Positions 7,507 to 16,116 of a stretch of 64,000 nt of DNA are shown piece by piece. The DNA is from Gp6-AA40 sp036274155. GTDB lineage: Bacteria > Acidobacteriota > Vicinamibacteria > Vicinamibacterales > UBA2999. The notes beneath the pieces were generated by a model. It did no database searches. It saw nothing but the letters and a program-made list of their open reading frames with translations, and had not been told where the DNA came from. Positions within the stretch are counted from its first letter, which is position 1. Every line of letters begins with the position of its first letter. A program made the position numbers and the translations under genes. Location of the stretch: NCBI GenBank assembly GCA_036274155.1, contig DASUGH010000035.1, forward strand, positions 1-64,000. Direction: 5' to 3'.

Positions 7507-9264
7507 TCAATCGCTGCCGTCTGGCGTCGGCGGTGCTGTCCGCCTCGCACACCATTCGGCATCGGCGCTGCGTGGCGCGAGCGACTGAATCTCCTGGCAC
7601 AGGCGCTCGGCCTTGACCGGGTCGACCGGCTCTTCGAGCGTGGCCAATAGTCGCCGCGCCAGCGTGGTCGTCGAATCGCGAGCGATGGCGTCCTCGAGGC
7701 GCGCGCGCGACGCCGCCACGTCGCCGTCGAGCATCGCCACGATGCCGAGGCCCGTGGGACCGTCTGGCGACGCCGGCGCTGTCGTGCTGAGCAGCTGGAA
7801 GACCTGGGCCGCATCCTCGATGCGCCGCATCTCCACGAAACACTCACCAAGCTTCTTCAAGGCGAAGGACTCTTCCGGGCGGAGCGCGATCGCCTGACGA
7901 TATTCCGGCACGGCCGCTGTGCACCCCTCCTGCTCGCGAAGAACCTCGCCGAGCATCAGCCGCGGCAGCCAGTGATTCGGCGCGAGAGCCACCGACTCGC
8001 GCCAGAGCGCCACGGGACTCGACCAGATGGCATTGCGTACGAACGTGCGCGACACCATCTGAAGACCGATGACTGCCAGCACGACATAGACGAGCCAGCG
8101 GGTGTAGCGTGGCGCGTTGCGCATGAACGCGAGCACGTGATGAACGATCGCGCCCGCGGCCATGAATACGCCGATGCTCGCCACGTAAACCCTATGCTCG
8201 GCAAACGCTTCGCCACGACCCAGGACGAACAACGCACTCGACGGCACCATGACCAGGAAGAACCAGCAGAAACCGAAGGGTATGAGCCAGTCCAGCCGTC
8301 GAACCGCGAACGCGAAGGCCGCGACCCCGCTGACCGCGCCGATGGCGATGAGGGCGCGAGGGTCGGACAGGCCGGCAATGGGGTACAGGGCGTGAAAGAT
8401 TGACTGGCCCGCCGGGCGAACGAGCATCAGCAGGTAGCGGCGCATCGCGTCGACGGCGACGAGCGCGAGCGTCGAGTCGACACGGTCCGTCGGATATTCG
8501 ATGGTCGTCAGGATCCAGACGCGAACCCCCGCTGCCAGAAGCGTGCAGCCGATCCACGGCAGGTAGAGCGTCACCAGCCGCCGCCGGGCTCCCGCGGCGT
8601 CGGGCAGGAGCAGCCGCTCGTACGCCAGCAACAGGAACGGCAGCATCGCCCCGACTTCCTTCGCCGTCATCGAGGCGAGCCAGAGCGCGAGCGCGGTGGC
8701 CAGCCATCGGCGGCCGCCGCCGAGGAGGAACCGCCGCGCCGCCATGAAGGCGGGAAGCATCAGCGCCGCACACAGCAGCTCCGAGCGCCCACTGACGTAG
8801 CCAACTGCCTGCGTCAGCATCGGATGCCAGGCGAAGAGCAGTGCGCTGGCAGTCGCGATGACATCCGCGTCCGCATCCGCCGTCACCTCGACGAGCGAGC
8901 GCCTTCCGGCGTCGAGAGCAGCGGTCCGGGCCAGGTAGAACACCCACAACACGTTCACCGCGTGGAGCAGGACGTTGGTGACATGGAAGCCGAGCGGCCG
9001 TGGTCCCCAGATCCAGAGGTCGAAGGCGTACGACAGGTTGATCAATGGCCGCGTCACATCGCGCCACACGATCGCCGGCAGTTCGTTCAGCTCGGCAAGC
9101 GAATGGTTTTCGAGAATCAACCGGTGGTCGTCGAAGACGAACGGGTTGTGAAGCGAATTGAGGTATGCGAGCCACGCGAACAGGGCGAGCAGGACCGCCG
9201 TCATCAGACGGCGCTGACCAGGCAGAAGGGCGTCGACACCACGACGGAGCGGCAGCAGAGACAT
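7507..9264 (-). CDS. Polytopic membrane protein with C-terminal TPRs (TMTC/glycosyltransferase-39-like)
   Basis: 585 residues. The N-terminal motif NPFVFDDHRLILEN, then RPLINLSYAFDLWIWG and HVTNVLLHAVNVLWVFY, match bacterial relatives of TMTC proteins and dolichol-phosphate-sugar dependent mannosyltransferases, in which the DD pair lies in the first extracytoplasmic loop. About ten hydrophobic helices follow to residue about 410. Residues about 430-580 are TPR-like helical repeats (LMLGEVLREQEGC, ALKKLGECFVEMRRIEDAAQVFQLL). Likely a membrane glycosyltransferase or scaffold; the acceptor is unknown. It stands alone between the esterase and DUF1501 genes. Confidence 0.72.
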   Translation of the reverse strand: MSLLPLRRGVDALLPGQRRLMTAVLLALFAWLAYLNSLHNPFVFDDHRLILENHSLAELNELPAIVWRDVTRPLINLSYAFDLWIWGPRPLGFHVTNVLLHAVNVLWVFYLARTAALDAGRRSLVEVTADADADVIATASALLFAWHPMLTQAVGYVSGRSELLCAALMLPAFMAARRFLLGGGRRWLATALALWLASMTAKEVGAMLPFLLLAYERLLLPDAAGARRRLVTLYLPWIGCTLLAAGVRVWILTTIEYPTDRVDSTLALVAVDAMRRYLLMLVRPAGQSIFHALYPIAGLSDPRALIAIGAVSGVAAFAFAVRRLDWLIPFGFCWFFLVMVPSSALFVLGRGEAFAEHRVYVASIGVFMAAGAIVHHVLAFMRNAPRYTRWLVYVVLAVIGLQMVSRTFVRNAIWSSPVALWRESVALAPNHWLPRLMLGEVLREQEGCTAAVPEYRQAIALRPEESFALKKLGECFVEMRRIEDAAQVFQLLSTTAPASPDGPTGLGIVAMLDGDVAASRARLEDAIARDSTTTLARRLLATLEEPVDPVKAERLCQEIQSLAPRSADAEWCARRTAPPTPDGSD

Positions 9265-9447
9265 TTGGGGAGATCCCTACTCTAGTGATCGGCAGCGATT
9301 TGGCCAAGCGGTAGCCTGAGCCCCCGGCAAGCTGGCCCGGGAACACCTCTACCACACGTCTTCGCACGTGCGGCTCGGGTACATCTGCACGGAAAGGCGT
9401 TTCAAAGGTGTGATGGGGCCCCGCCTGCGAGCGGAGCCCTCTCGTGC

Positions 9448-10662
9448 CTACGTCTGCGTCGTGATCAGCCCGAGTGGATCGCCCACCTTGTACCCCGGGA
9501 ACACCTGCGCCGGGTTCTGGCCAAGGTGTGCCTGCACCAGCTCGCCGAGCACATCGCGAAAATCAGTGGTCACCGCCAGATCGCGATTCTCGAACAGCTG
9601 CTCGGGCTCGAGGCCGGGCCACTGGCCGTAAACCTTCCCGCCACGGACCGGTCCTCCAAGAACGAACATCACGTCGCCGTGGCCGTGGTCGGTGCCGGCG
9701 TTGCCGTTCTCGGCCGCCGTCCGACCGAACTCCGACATCGTCACCACGACGATGTCTTCCATCCGATCGCCCAGGTCGCGCGCGAAAGCGGCAAGCGACG
9801 TCCCGAACTCCCGGAGCAGGTTCGACAGCTGACCGTTCTCGTTGCCGTGATGATCCCAGCCGCCGATATCGGCGAATGCGACCTCGACGCCGACGTCGGC
9901 TTTGATCAGGCGCGCCACCTGCTGCAGACGCTGGCCGAACTGCCCTGCGTACTGCGCTCCGTTGGCCGGGGTATACGGCCGCTGGCGAATGGACTCGATC
10001 ATCCGCACCGCTTCGAAGGTGCCCTTGCCCTGCGCCCGCAGCCTCGGATCGCTGGCGGACCCGTAAAGACTCTCGAGGATCGCTGCCGATTGCGGATTGC
10101 CAATCTGGAATTTCGGCAGGTCGTCCACGGCGACTGCTCCGCGGCTCCCACGCAACGCCCTGGGAACCTGCGTGCCCATCGCAATCGCCCGCATCGGCGA
10201 CGCGTTGGCGCTGACCAGCGGCAGCGCGCGATTCAGCCATCCATCCTCCGACTTCACGCCCGGGGTGCCGCACTCCATGAACTCCTGCGCGTCGAAGTGC
10301 GAACGGGACGGGTCGGGTGAACCGGTAGCTTCGACGATGGCGAGCTGGCCGCTGTCCCACAGTGCCTTGAGCGGCTGGAGCTGCGGGTGCAACGCGAACC
10401 GTCCATCGAGATCGATGCTGACATTCGGCGCGTTCGACGTGCCGGGCGCCGCAATCCCGATGCTCGGGCGCAGCTGGTAATAGCGCTTCTCGAAGAACGG
10501 AACGACGATGTTGAGACCGTCGGCGGCGCCGCGCTGGAAGATCGCCACGAGGATCTTGCGCTTCTGAGTGCCCTGCGCGGCTGCGCGCAGCAGCCAGCCG
10601 GGAGCGGCGCCGAGGCCAATCGTCAACCCTGAGGTGCGGAGAAACGAGCGTCGCGTGAGCAT
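9448..10662 (-). CDS. DUF1501 family protein, Tat-exported
   Basis: 404 residues. The N-terminus TRRSFLRTSGLTIGLG is a twin-arginine signal ending near AAAQG. Family features include VAIFQRGAADGLNIVVPF, the SHFDAQEFMECG segment, WDHHGNENGQLSNLL and EFGRTAAENGNAGTDHGHG. DUF1501 is distantly related to sulfatases and alkaline phosphatases and is usually encoded directly after DUF1800; the function of the pair is unknown. ATG 10662 lies 2 bases after the DUF1800 stop, so the pair is co-translated. In-frame codons further upstream merely read through the DUF1800 gene and are not part of the protein. Confidence 0.9.
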   Translation of the reverse strand: MLTRRSFLRTSGLTIGLGAAPGWLLRAAAQGTQKRKILVAIFQRGAADGLNIVVPFFEKRYYQLRPSIGIAAPGTSNAPNVSIDLDGRFALHPQLQPLKALWDSGQLAIVEATGSPDPSRSHFDAQEFMECGTPGVKSEDGWLNRALPLVSANASPMRAIAMGTQVPRALRGSRGAVAVDDLPKFQIGNPQSAAILESLYGSASDPRLRAQGKGTFEAVRMIESIRQRPYTPANGAQYAGQFGQRLQQVARLIKADVGVEVAFADIGGWDHHGNENGQLSNLLREFGTSLAAFARDLGDRMEDIVVVTMSEFGRTAAENGNAGTDHGHGDVMFVLGGPVRGGKVYGQWPGLEPEQLFENRDLAVTTDFRDVLGELVQAHLGQNPAQVFPGYKVGDPLGLITTQT

Positions 10663-10664
10663 GG

Positions 10665-12575
10665 CTACCTCTTCTGGAAGTCGGGTGACGCGATGAGCAC
10701 GGTGGCAAGCACTGCCGGCGCTGGCGGTTTGCCGTCGAACCCCTGCTGAAGCGCTGCCAGCGTGGCCGCCGAGGGCTCCACGCCGAGCAACTGCGTGACG
10801 GCGCGGCGCGGGTCGCTCGATGCGAGCGCGCTCGTGTCGACCTTGACGCCGGCGATCTGCCCGGCTGTCAGGGCGGTGGCGAAGTTCATGCGTCCGAGCA
10901 GTCCCGCCGAGCTCGCCCACGTCTCGCTGGTGTTGGGATAGCCGGTCGGCTCCTGCTTGCCGTAGAGCGGCTGGCCCAGATCGGCGATGCGCTGAGCCAG
11001 TGCGGTCGTATCGGTGACGTTCGCGTTCAGCGCGCGCAGCGAGCTGACCACCATCTCGAGCGGCGACTTCAGCTTCCCGCGGAACGCACCCTCGGAGAGG
11101 AACTCACGCGACAGCAGCATCGTTTCGGTGACGGCGCGCAGGTCGCCATCGGTCTTGCGGAACGTCTCGGCCATGCGATCGACGAGCGGCTTCGGCGGAT
11201 CGTCGGAAACGAACCGCTGCGCGAGCTTGCGCGAGATGAATCTGGCGGTCGACGGATGCCGGGCGAGGATGTCGATCACCTTCAGTCCGTCGTCTTCACC
11301 GCCGCCACGCGCGATGGTCTGACCGAGCACCACCTTTTCACCCCGATCATGCATGACCGGATTGAACTGGAACTCGCCGTAGCGGTTCGGATCGAAGATC
11401 GTCCAGCCGGTGAAACAGCGCGCGACGTTGATTACGTCGGCCTGCGTGTAGCCGCCGTCGACGCCGAGCGTGTGCAGCTCCATCAGCTCGCGCCCGTAGT
11501 TCTCGTTGAGACCTGGCCTGGGGGCGCCAACCGGCACGACGATGTTCAGCGGTGAGGCGTCGGGCGCGGCCCGCGACTGCCAGTTGTCGAGATAGAACAA
11601 CATCGCCGGGTGGCGTGCGGTCGCAAGCAGCATGTCGCGGAACCGGCCGAGCACGTGTGGGCGGATCGCGTCGCGTTCGTAGCTCGGGAGCAGCATCCGC
11701 ACCGAACCCTTGCCGTTGAACACGTTGAAGTGATTGAGCCAGAAGTCGACGAGCACTTCCTCGAGCTGCCGATTCGACTGCAGCGCCCGATACAGCTTGG
11801 CCTCGATGAGCTCGCTGCTCACGACCTGTTGCGGCTGGCGGGCGGCAAGCGCTTCACGCTTGAACGTTTCGGGAACCTGCTGGGCCGGAACCTGACGGAG
11901 AACCTGTGTGCGCTTCTCGCGATCGAGCGACGACAGCAGCTTCGTCCGTTCCTCCTCGCTGCCGCGCTGGAGCAGGCGCTGCTGATCCTGCGACAGCAGG
12001 TCAGCGAGCGGCGGCCGCAGCTTCCTTTGTTCCGCCAGCCGTGCCTGCGCTTCGGCCGCGCGAGCCTTCGCGGCTTCCGCCTGGAAGTCGGGCAAATCCA
12101 CCAGGACCGGTGGCGCCACGGTGCTCAGCACCTGCGCGCGAACATCGGGAGCCAGTGCCGTCAGGACCTTGCGGCGCTCCTCGACCTTGCCGGTCTGGAG
12201 CAGCCGCAGTTGATCGGCGGGCAGGAGTTGCGCAGCTGAGGGCCGGGCGACGACCAGCGGCGCCGGTTGGTACCGCTCGAAAATCTGCCAGCTCGCGAGC
12301 TGCACACTCTCGAGCGGTTTCAGACTGGCCTCGAGGGCGGGGTTCTGCGCAATCTGCGAGGGATTCAACTGACGTCGAATCCACTTCTCGACACCGATTC
12401 GCCGGACCTCGTCGACGTCACCCGGCCGCGGACCGTACGTGAGGCGGTTGAGCGCCTGAACGGCCTCCTTGTCCCTGGTGAGCTTCTGATCGAACGGTCC
12501 GGTGGAGCCGCCGTGAACGGAGGCGGTCGCGACGAAGAGGATTGCGACACCAACGACGACACGCAAGGGCCGCAT
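10665..12575 (-). CDS. DUF1800 family secreted protein, copy 1
   Basis: 636 residues from ATG 12575 (MRPLRVVVGVAILFVATASV, a signal peptide). Family features: LNRLTYGPRPGDVDEVRRIG near residue 45, the DFWLNHFNVF motif, LENYGRELMELHTLGVDGGYTQ-type core (here LNENYGRELMELHTLGVDGG), ARCFTGWT, and STARFISRKLAQRFV. A Gln/Arg/Ala-rich helical region fills residues about 150-280. The C-terminal half is very similar to the neighbouring copy 2, which indicates tandem duplication. A TATAAG hexamer 31 bases upstream (12607-12612, minus strand) may give it its own promoter. Function unknown; probably acts outside the cytoplasm with DUF1501. Confidence 0.9.
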   Translation of the reverse strand: MRPLRVVVGVAILFVATASVHGGSTGPFDQKLTRDKEAVQALNRLTYGPRPGDVDEVRRIGVEKWIRRQLNPSQIAQNPALEASLKPLESVQLASWQIFERYQPAPLVVARPSAAQLLPADQLRLLQTGKVEERRKVLTALAPDVRAQVLSTVAPPVLVDLPDFQAEAAKARAAEAQARLAEQRKLRPPLADLLSQDQQRLLQRGSEEERTKLLSSLDREKRTQVLRQVPAQQVPETFKREALAARQPQQVVSSELIEAKLYRALQSNRQLEEVLVDFWLNHFNVFNGKGSVRMLLPSYERDAIRPHVLGRFRDMLLATARHPAMLFYLDNWQSRAAPDASPLNIVVPVGAPRPGLNENYGRELMELHTLGVDGGYTQADVINVARCFTGWTIFDPNRYGEFQFNPVMHDRGEKVVLGQTIARGGGEDDGLKVIDILARHPSTARFISRKLAQRFVSDDPPKPLVDRMAETFRKTDGDLRAVTETMLLSREFLSEGAFRGKLKSPLEMVVSSLRALNANVTDTTALAQRIADLGQPLYGKQEPTGYPNTSETWASSAGLLGRMNFATALTAGQIAGVKVDTSALASSDPRRAVTQLLGVEPSAATLAALQQGFDGKPPAPAVLATVLIASPDFQKR

Positions 12576-12660
12576 GGAGTTCACCTCCGGCAGGCTGGCG
12601 CCCTTCTTATACCCCGGCGACCGTCCAAACAGCGATTTTTCCCCGCGCCGCCACCCCACC

Positions 12661-14568
12661 TTACCTTCGCTGGAAGTCCGGAGAGGCAATGAGCAGGGCT
12701 GCGAGTGTGAGCGGCGCAGGTGGCGCTCCATTCGACCCCTTTTCGATTGCCGTAATGGTCTCCGGAGTGAATCCCACCCGCACGAGCCTGGCTGCGGCGT
12801 CTCCTGGACGGTCCGCTGCGAGCGGACTTGCATCAACCGTCACTCCCGGAATCTGTCCCGCGGTCAGCGCTGTCGCGAAATTCATGCGGCCGAGCAGTGC
12901 CGCCGAGCTCGCCCAGGTCTCGCCGGTGTTGGGATAGCCGGTCGGCTCCTGCTTGCCGTAAAGCGGCTGGCCGAGTTCGGCGATGCGCTGCGCGAGCGCC
13001 GTCGTATCCGCGACGTCCGCGTTCAGCGCGCGCAGGGAGCTCACCACCAGTTCCAGCGGCGACTTCAACTTGGCCCGCCACGCGCCCTCAGACATGAACT
13101 CGCGCGACTCCAGCATCGTGTCCATCACCGCACGCAGATCCCCGTCCGTCTTGCGAAACGTCTCGGCCATGCGGTCGATGAGCGCCTTGGGCGGATTGTC
13201 GGCCACGAACCGCTGCGCCAGCTTGCGCGAGATGAACCTGGCGGTCGAGGGATGCTTCGAGAGGATGTCGATGACCATCAATCCGTCGCTCTCGCCGCCG
13301 CCCGCCGGAATCGTGTGCCCGAGCACGACCTTCTCCTTCTGGTCGTGCATCGCCGGATTGAACTGGAACTCGCCGACGCGATTGGGATCGACGATCGTCC
13401 AACCGGTGAAACTGCGCGCCACGGCGATCACGTCGGCCTGCGTGTAACCGCCGTCGACGCCGAGCGTGTGCAGCTCCATCAGCTCGCGGCCGTAGTTCTC
13501 GTTCAACCCGGGCCGCCTGAAGCCGCCTCTTCCCGGTCCCCGCGCGGCGCCGTTCTCGGGAGGCGCCTGCGACTGCCAGTTGTCCAGATAGAACAGCATG
13601 GCCGGGTGGCGCGCCGTGGCGAGCAGCATGTCGCGGAAGCGTCCGAGCACGTGCGGACGGATGGCGTCGCGCTCGTAGCTCGTGAGCAGCATCCGCACTG
13701 CTCCTTTGCCGGTGAACACGTTGAAGTGATTCAGCCAGAAGTCGACGAGCACCTCCTCCAGCTGCCGTTGTGAGTACAGCGCCCGAAGGAGCTTGTTCTC
13801 CATCAGCTCGGTGGTCACGAGCTGCTGCGGCTGGGTCAGCGCCATGTACTCGCGTTTGTAGGAGAGCGGAATCGTCTGGTTCGGGAGCATGCGCAAGACC
13901 TGCTTCCGCATCTCGGGATCAAGCGACGAGAGCACCGCCGTCTTCTCCTGCTCGCTGCCGCTGCGCACCTCGCGAACCTGCTGCGGAGAAAGCAAGTCGT
14001 TCAGCGTGGGGTTCAGCTCGCGCCGCGCCGCTGCCGCTTCTGCCTGCACGTCGGCAAGGCCGGCAAGCTGCGCGGCGGGTATCGCCGCCAGCACCCGGCG
14101 GCGAACGTCGGGAGCCAGACCGTCGAGAATCGTCCGGCGCTCGGCAGGGCTGGCAGCCGAGAGCTTCTGCATCACGTCTCTCGGAACCGGCGTCACCATC
14201 ATCGTGTACAGCTGCCCAACCTGAAGCGCCACGATTCCCGCCCCAACCCGACCTCCAGCCGCGTATTTTTCGTAGATCTGACGGGTCGTGAGCTGAAGGC
14301 TCGCAGCAGGCGCCAGCTTCGCCTCGAGCGCAGGCACGTCGGCAATCTGCTCTGGATGCAGCTGCCGCGCGATCCACTTCTCGACCCCGAGCCGGCGAAC
14401 GTCGTCGGCGTCTCCGGAGCGGGGACCATAGGTGAGGCGGTTCAGCACATGCACCGCCTGCTTGTCTTTCGAAAGCTTTCGATCGAAGCCGCCCGATGAC
14501 TCTCCGGAAAGAGAGGGGGCCGTGGCCACGAGGACGGCGACACCAACGACGAGACCCAAGGGTTTCAT
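12661..14568 (-). CDS. DUF1800 family secreted protein, copy 2 (tandem paralogue)
   Basis: 635 residues, beginning MKPLGLVVGVAVLVATAPSL (signal peptide). It shares every landmark with copy 1: LNRLTYGPRSGDADDVRRLG, DFWLNHFNVF, LNENYGRELMELHTLGVDGG, FTGWT, STARFISRKLAQRF and a C-terminus ending IASPDFQRR. The N-terminal half diverges more (a shorter QLYTMMVTPVPRDVMQKL segment). It is the first gene of the DUF1800-DUF1800-DUF1501 run, with an 85-bp gap to copy 1. I prefer ATG 14568 over the adjacent TTG codon. No function can be assigned from sequence. Confidence 0.9.
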   Translation of the reverse strand: MKPLGLVVGVAVLVATAPSLSGESSGGFDRKLSKDKQAVHVLNRLTYGPRSGDADDVRRLGVEKWIARQLHPEQIADVPALEAKLAPAASLQLTTRQIYEKYAAGGRVGAGIVALQVGQLYTMMVTPVPRDVMQKLSAASPAERRTILDGLAPDVRRRVLAAIPAAQLAGLADVQAEAAAARRELNPTLNDLLSPQQVREVRSGSEQEKTAVLSSLDPEMRKQVLRMLPNQTIPLSYKREYMALTQPQQLVTTELMENKLLRALYSQRQLEEVLVDFWLNHFNVFTGKGAVRMLLTSYERDAIRPHVLGRFRDMLLATARHPAMLFYLDNWQSQAPPENGAARGPGRGGFRRPGLNENYGRELMELHTLGVDGGYTQADVIAVARSFTGWTIVDPNRVGEFQFNPAMHDQKEKVVLGHTIPAGGGESDGLMVIDILSKHPSTARFISRKLAQRFVADNPPKALIDRMAETFRKTDGDLRAVMDTMLESREFMSEGAWRAKLKSPLELVVSSLRALNADVADTTALAQRIAELGQPLYGKQEPTGYPNTGETWASSAALLGRMNFATALTAGQIPGVTVDASPLAADRPGDAAARLVRVGFTPETITAIEKGSNGAPPAPLTLAALLIASPDFQRR

Positions 14569-14936
14569 CAATCCCCCTGTTCGACAGCCTGGCGTTGTCC
14601 GTGCCAGCGAGTGACGTTGCCGGAATAGACGTCGTCGGCTCGCTTCCGGTCTGGGAAGTCAGACGAAATTTGGTTGGGGGTGGTTGCCGCGCGGTGGCAG
14701 GAGACGCGCGATCTGGTGACAGACGTCGAAGCAGAGGCGGGCCTTAACGTTCGACGCGCAAGCGCGAAGCGAAAACGTCGGCCCGGCGGCTCAGCCTTCG
14801 GGGCATCGCCATCACGCCGCGCAGCTCGCTCATCAACAGCACGCGGGGTTGCTGAGCGGATTTCTTTCCGTCGTGGAAGGAGAAGACGTTGTGGAAGGCA
14901 CGATTGCTGTCTGGTCTCGAGCGGGAGAGCGTGGGG
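14569..14936. other. 368-bp gap between DUF1800 copy 2 and the ATP-grasp gene
   Basis: Both flanking genes read leftwards, so this stretch holds the end of the C1 operon transcript and the upstream region of DUF1800 copy 2. Open frames that cross it have no family resemblance. I see no RNA gene, convincing promoter or clean terminator hairpin. Confidence 0.5.
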
Positions 14937-16115
14937 TTACGCCGACAGCGCGCCGGCGCCGTCCGGGACCAGCGTGGCGTATACACGCGCCGCTCGAGCA
15001 GCGAGCGCGTCGTGACATTCGGCCGCCGTGGCGGCGGCCGCGAGCACCGTGCATACAGGATGGCCTGCCGCGATGCGCTCACCCCGGCGTGGAACGTCGC
15101 GAACGTCGGGATCCTCGAGCCAGGCTTCGGTATCGCCGACGATGCTCCCGGTCCGTGCGAACACAATCGCCTTCCCCAGCACGGGCGAGGCTGATTGAGC
15201 GACAGGGAGCGCCGGAAGTTCTCCGGTCACGCACGCATCCGCGTGCACGGCAAACAACGGCCGGCCGAAGGCACGTTCCGCCAGCTCCATCGACGCCGAC
15301 CACCGCGGGTTGACCTCCAGGGCGACGGGCTCTCCGTGCTGCTCGACGAAATCCACACCGTTCACGCCGACGAGCCCGAATTCGTCGGCGACGGCCCCGG
15401 CCAGCGTGATCGCGCTCGACACGACCGTGAGCCGGTCGTCATCCGATTCGCCCGGCGGTGCGAGGATGCTGCCGCAGTAGCGATACCCTGAAGCGCCGAA
15501 GGCAGGGTCGCCGACGATTTGCCGGGAGACGCCGAGCGGCACGGCGCGGCCGCGCGCCGCCACGAACACGACGGATCCCGGCGAACCGTGCACGCGGCGC
15601 TGCACGTAGCTGCGACGCGGCACAGGGCGCGGCGGGCGCCACGGGCGGATGTGCGCGCCGCCGCCGGAGGCTAGAGGTTTGACCAGGAAGTCGTTCGGAT
15701 CGTTCCGAGCGTTCGGATCGTGCGAGTGGGAGGGCCGAAACGTCGTCGGCACCTTGAACCCACGGCGACGGAGCGACTCGGCCAGGAGCAGCGGGTTGCG
15801 CACGCGGCGAAGCGTCTCTGGCCGATTACCCCAGAGCATCCGGTCGCGCGCGAGCCGGGCCACCGCGACGGGATGGTTTTCGAAAGGCGACAGGTAAACG
15901 ACGGCATCAGCGTCGACGCCGCGAGCCGCGCGTGCCACGGCCGCCGCCGTGAAGCGGCCGCCGAAATCGCGTGTGATGGACAGCGCCCGCACCGAAGGAT
16001 GTTGATCGAGATCCGCAAAGCCGTCGATCGACGTGACCCTGAAGCCGGCGCGCCCTGCTGATGCGGCTGCCGCTCGCGTCGATACCCCAACGACCAGGAC
16101 GTGAGCCGACGCCAT
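14937..16115 (-). CDS. ATP-grasp family protein of the H4MPT C1 cluster
   Basis: 392 residues from ATG 16115, one base after the TGA of the DUF1464 gene. An N-terminal Rossmann-like part (HVLVVGVSTRAAAASAGRAGF) is followed by the ATP-grasp fold: FLVKPLASGGGAHI (ATP-binding lysine and glycine loop), YVQRRVHGSPGSVVFVA, and the magnesium site VALEVNPRWSASMELAE. It resembles the predicted ATP-dependent carboligases (COG2232 type, Orf17-like) found in methylotroph H4MPT gene clusters, where a role in cofactor or methanofuran synthesis is suspected but not established. Codons 15693-15719 carry three 9-bp repeat units, read in protein as DPNARNDPND. Last gene of the fae operon. Confidence 0.8.
   Translation of the reverse strand: MASAHVLVVGVSTRAAAASAGRAGFRVTSIDGFADLDQHPSVRALSITRDFGGRFTAAAVARAARGVDADAVVYLSPFENHPVAVARLARDRMLWGNRPETLRRVRNPLLLAESLRRRGFKVPTTFRPSHSHDPNARNDPNDFLVKPLASGGGAHIRPWRPPRPVPRRSYVQRRVHGSPGSVVFVAARGRAVPLGVSRQIVGDPAFGASGYRYCGSILAPPGESDDDRLTVVSSAITLAGAVADEFGLVGVNGVDFVEQHGEPVALEVNPRWSASMELAERAFGRPLFAVHADACVTGELPALPVAQSASPVLGKAIVFARTGSIVGDTEAWLEDPDVRDVPRRGERIAAGHPVCTVLAAAATAAECHDALAARAARVYATLVPDGAGALSA
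15693..15719. repeat. 9-bp tandem repeat inside the ATP-grasp coding sequence
   Basis: Three units in register (GTTCGGATC, GTTCCGAGC, GTTCGGATC), from the same family as the intergenic arrays at 4163 and 26648. Because the unit is 9 bases long, the reading frame is kept. Confidence 0.65.
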
Positions 16116-16116
16116 C

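Noticed and set aside
10663..10920. N-terminal extension of the DUF1501 frame
   Set aside because: It lies entirely inside the DUF1800 gene, is non-conserved, and is followed by a proper Tat signal at ATG 10662.
12574..13773. Plus-strand open frame of 399 codons opposite DUF1800 copy 2
   Set aside because: Antisense shadow: composition is skewed to Arg, Gly and His, it has no recognisable domain, and the DUF1800 frame explains the region.
14744..15166. Minus-strand frame of 140 codons overlapping the end of the ATP-grasp gene
   Set aside because: It is mostly inside the ATP-grasp gene in another frame. The translation has no domain, and codon use is skewed to Arg and Pro.
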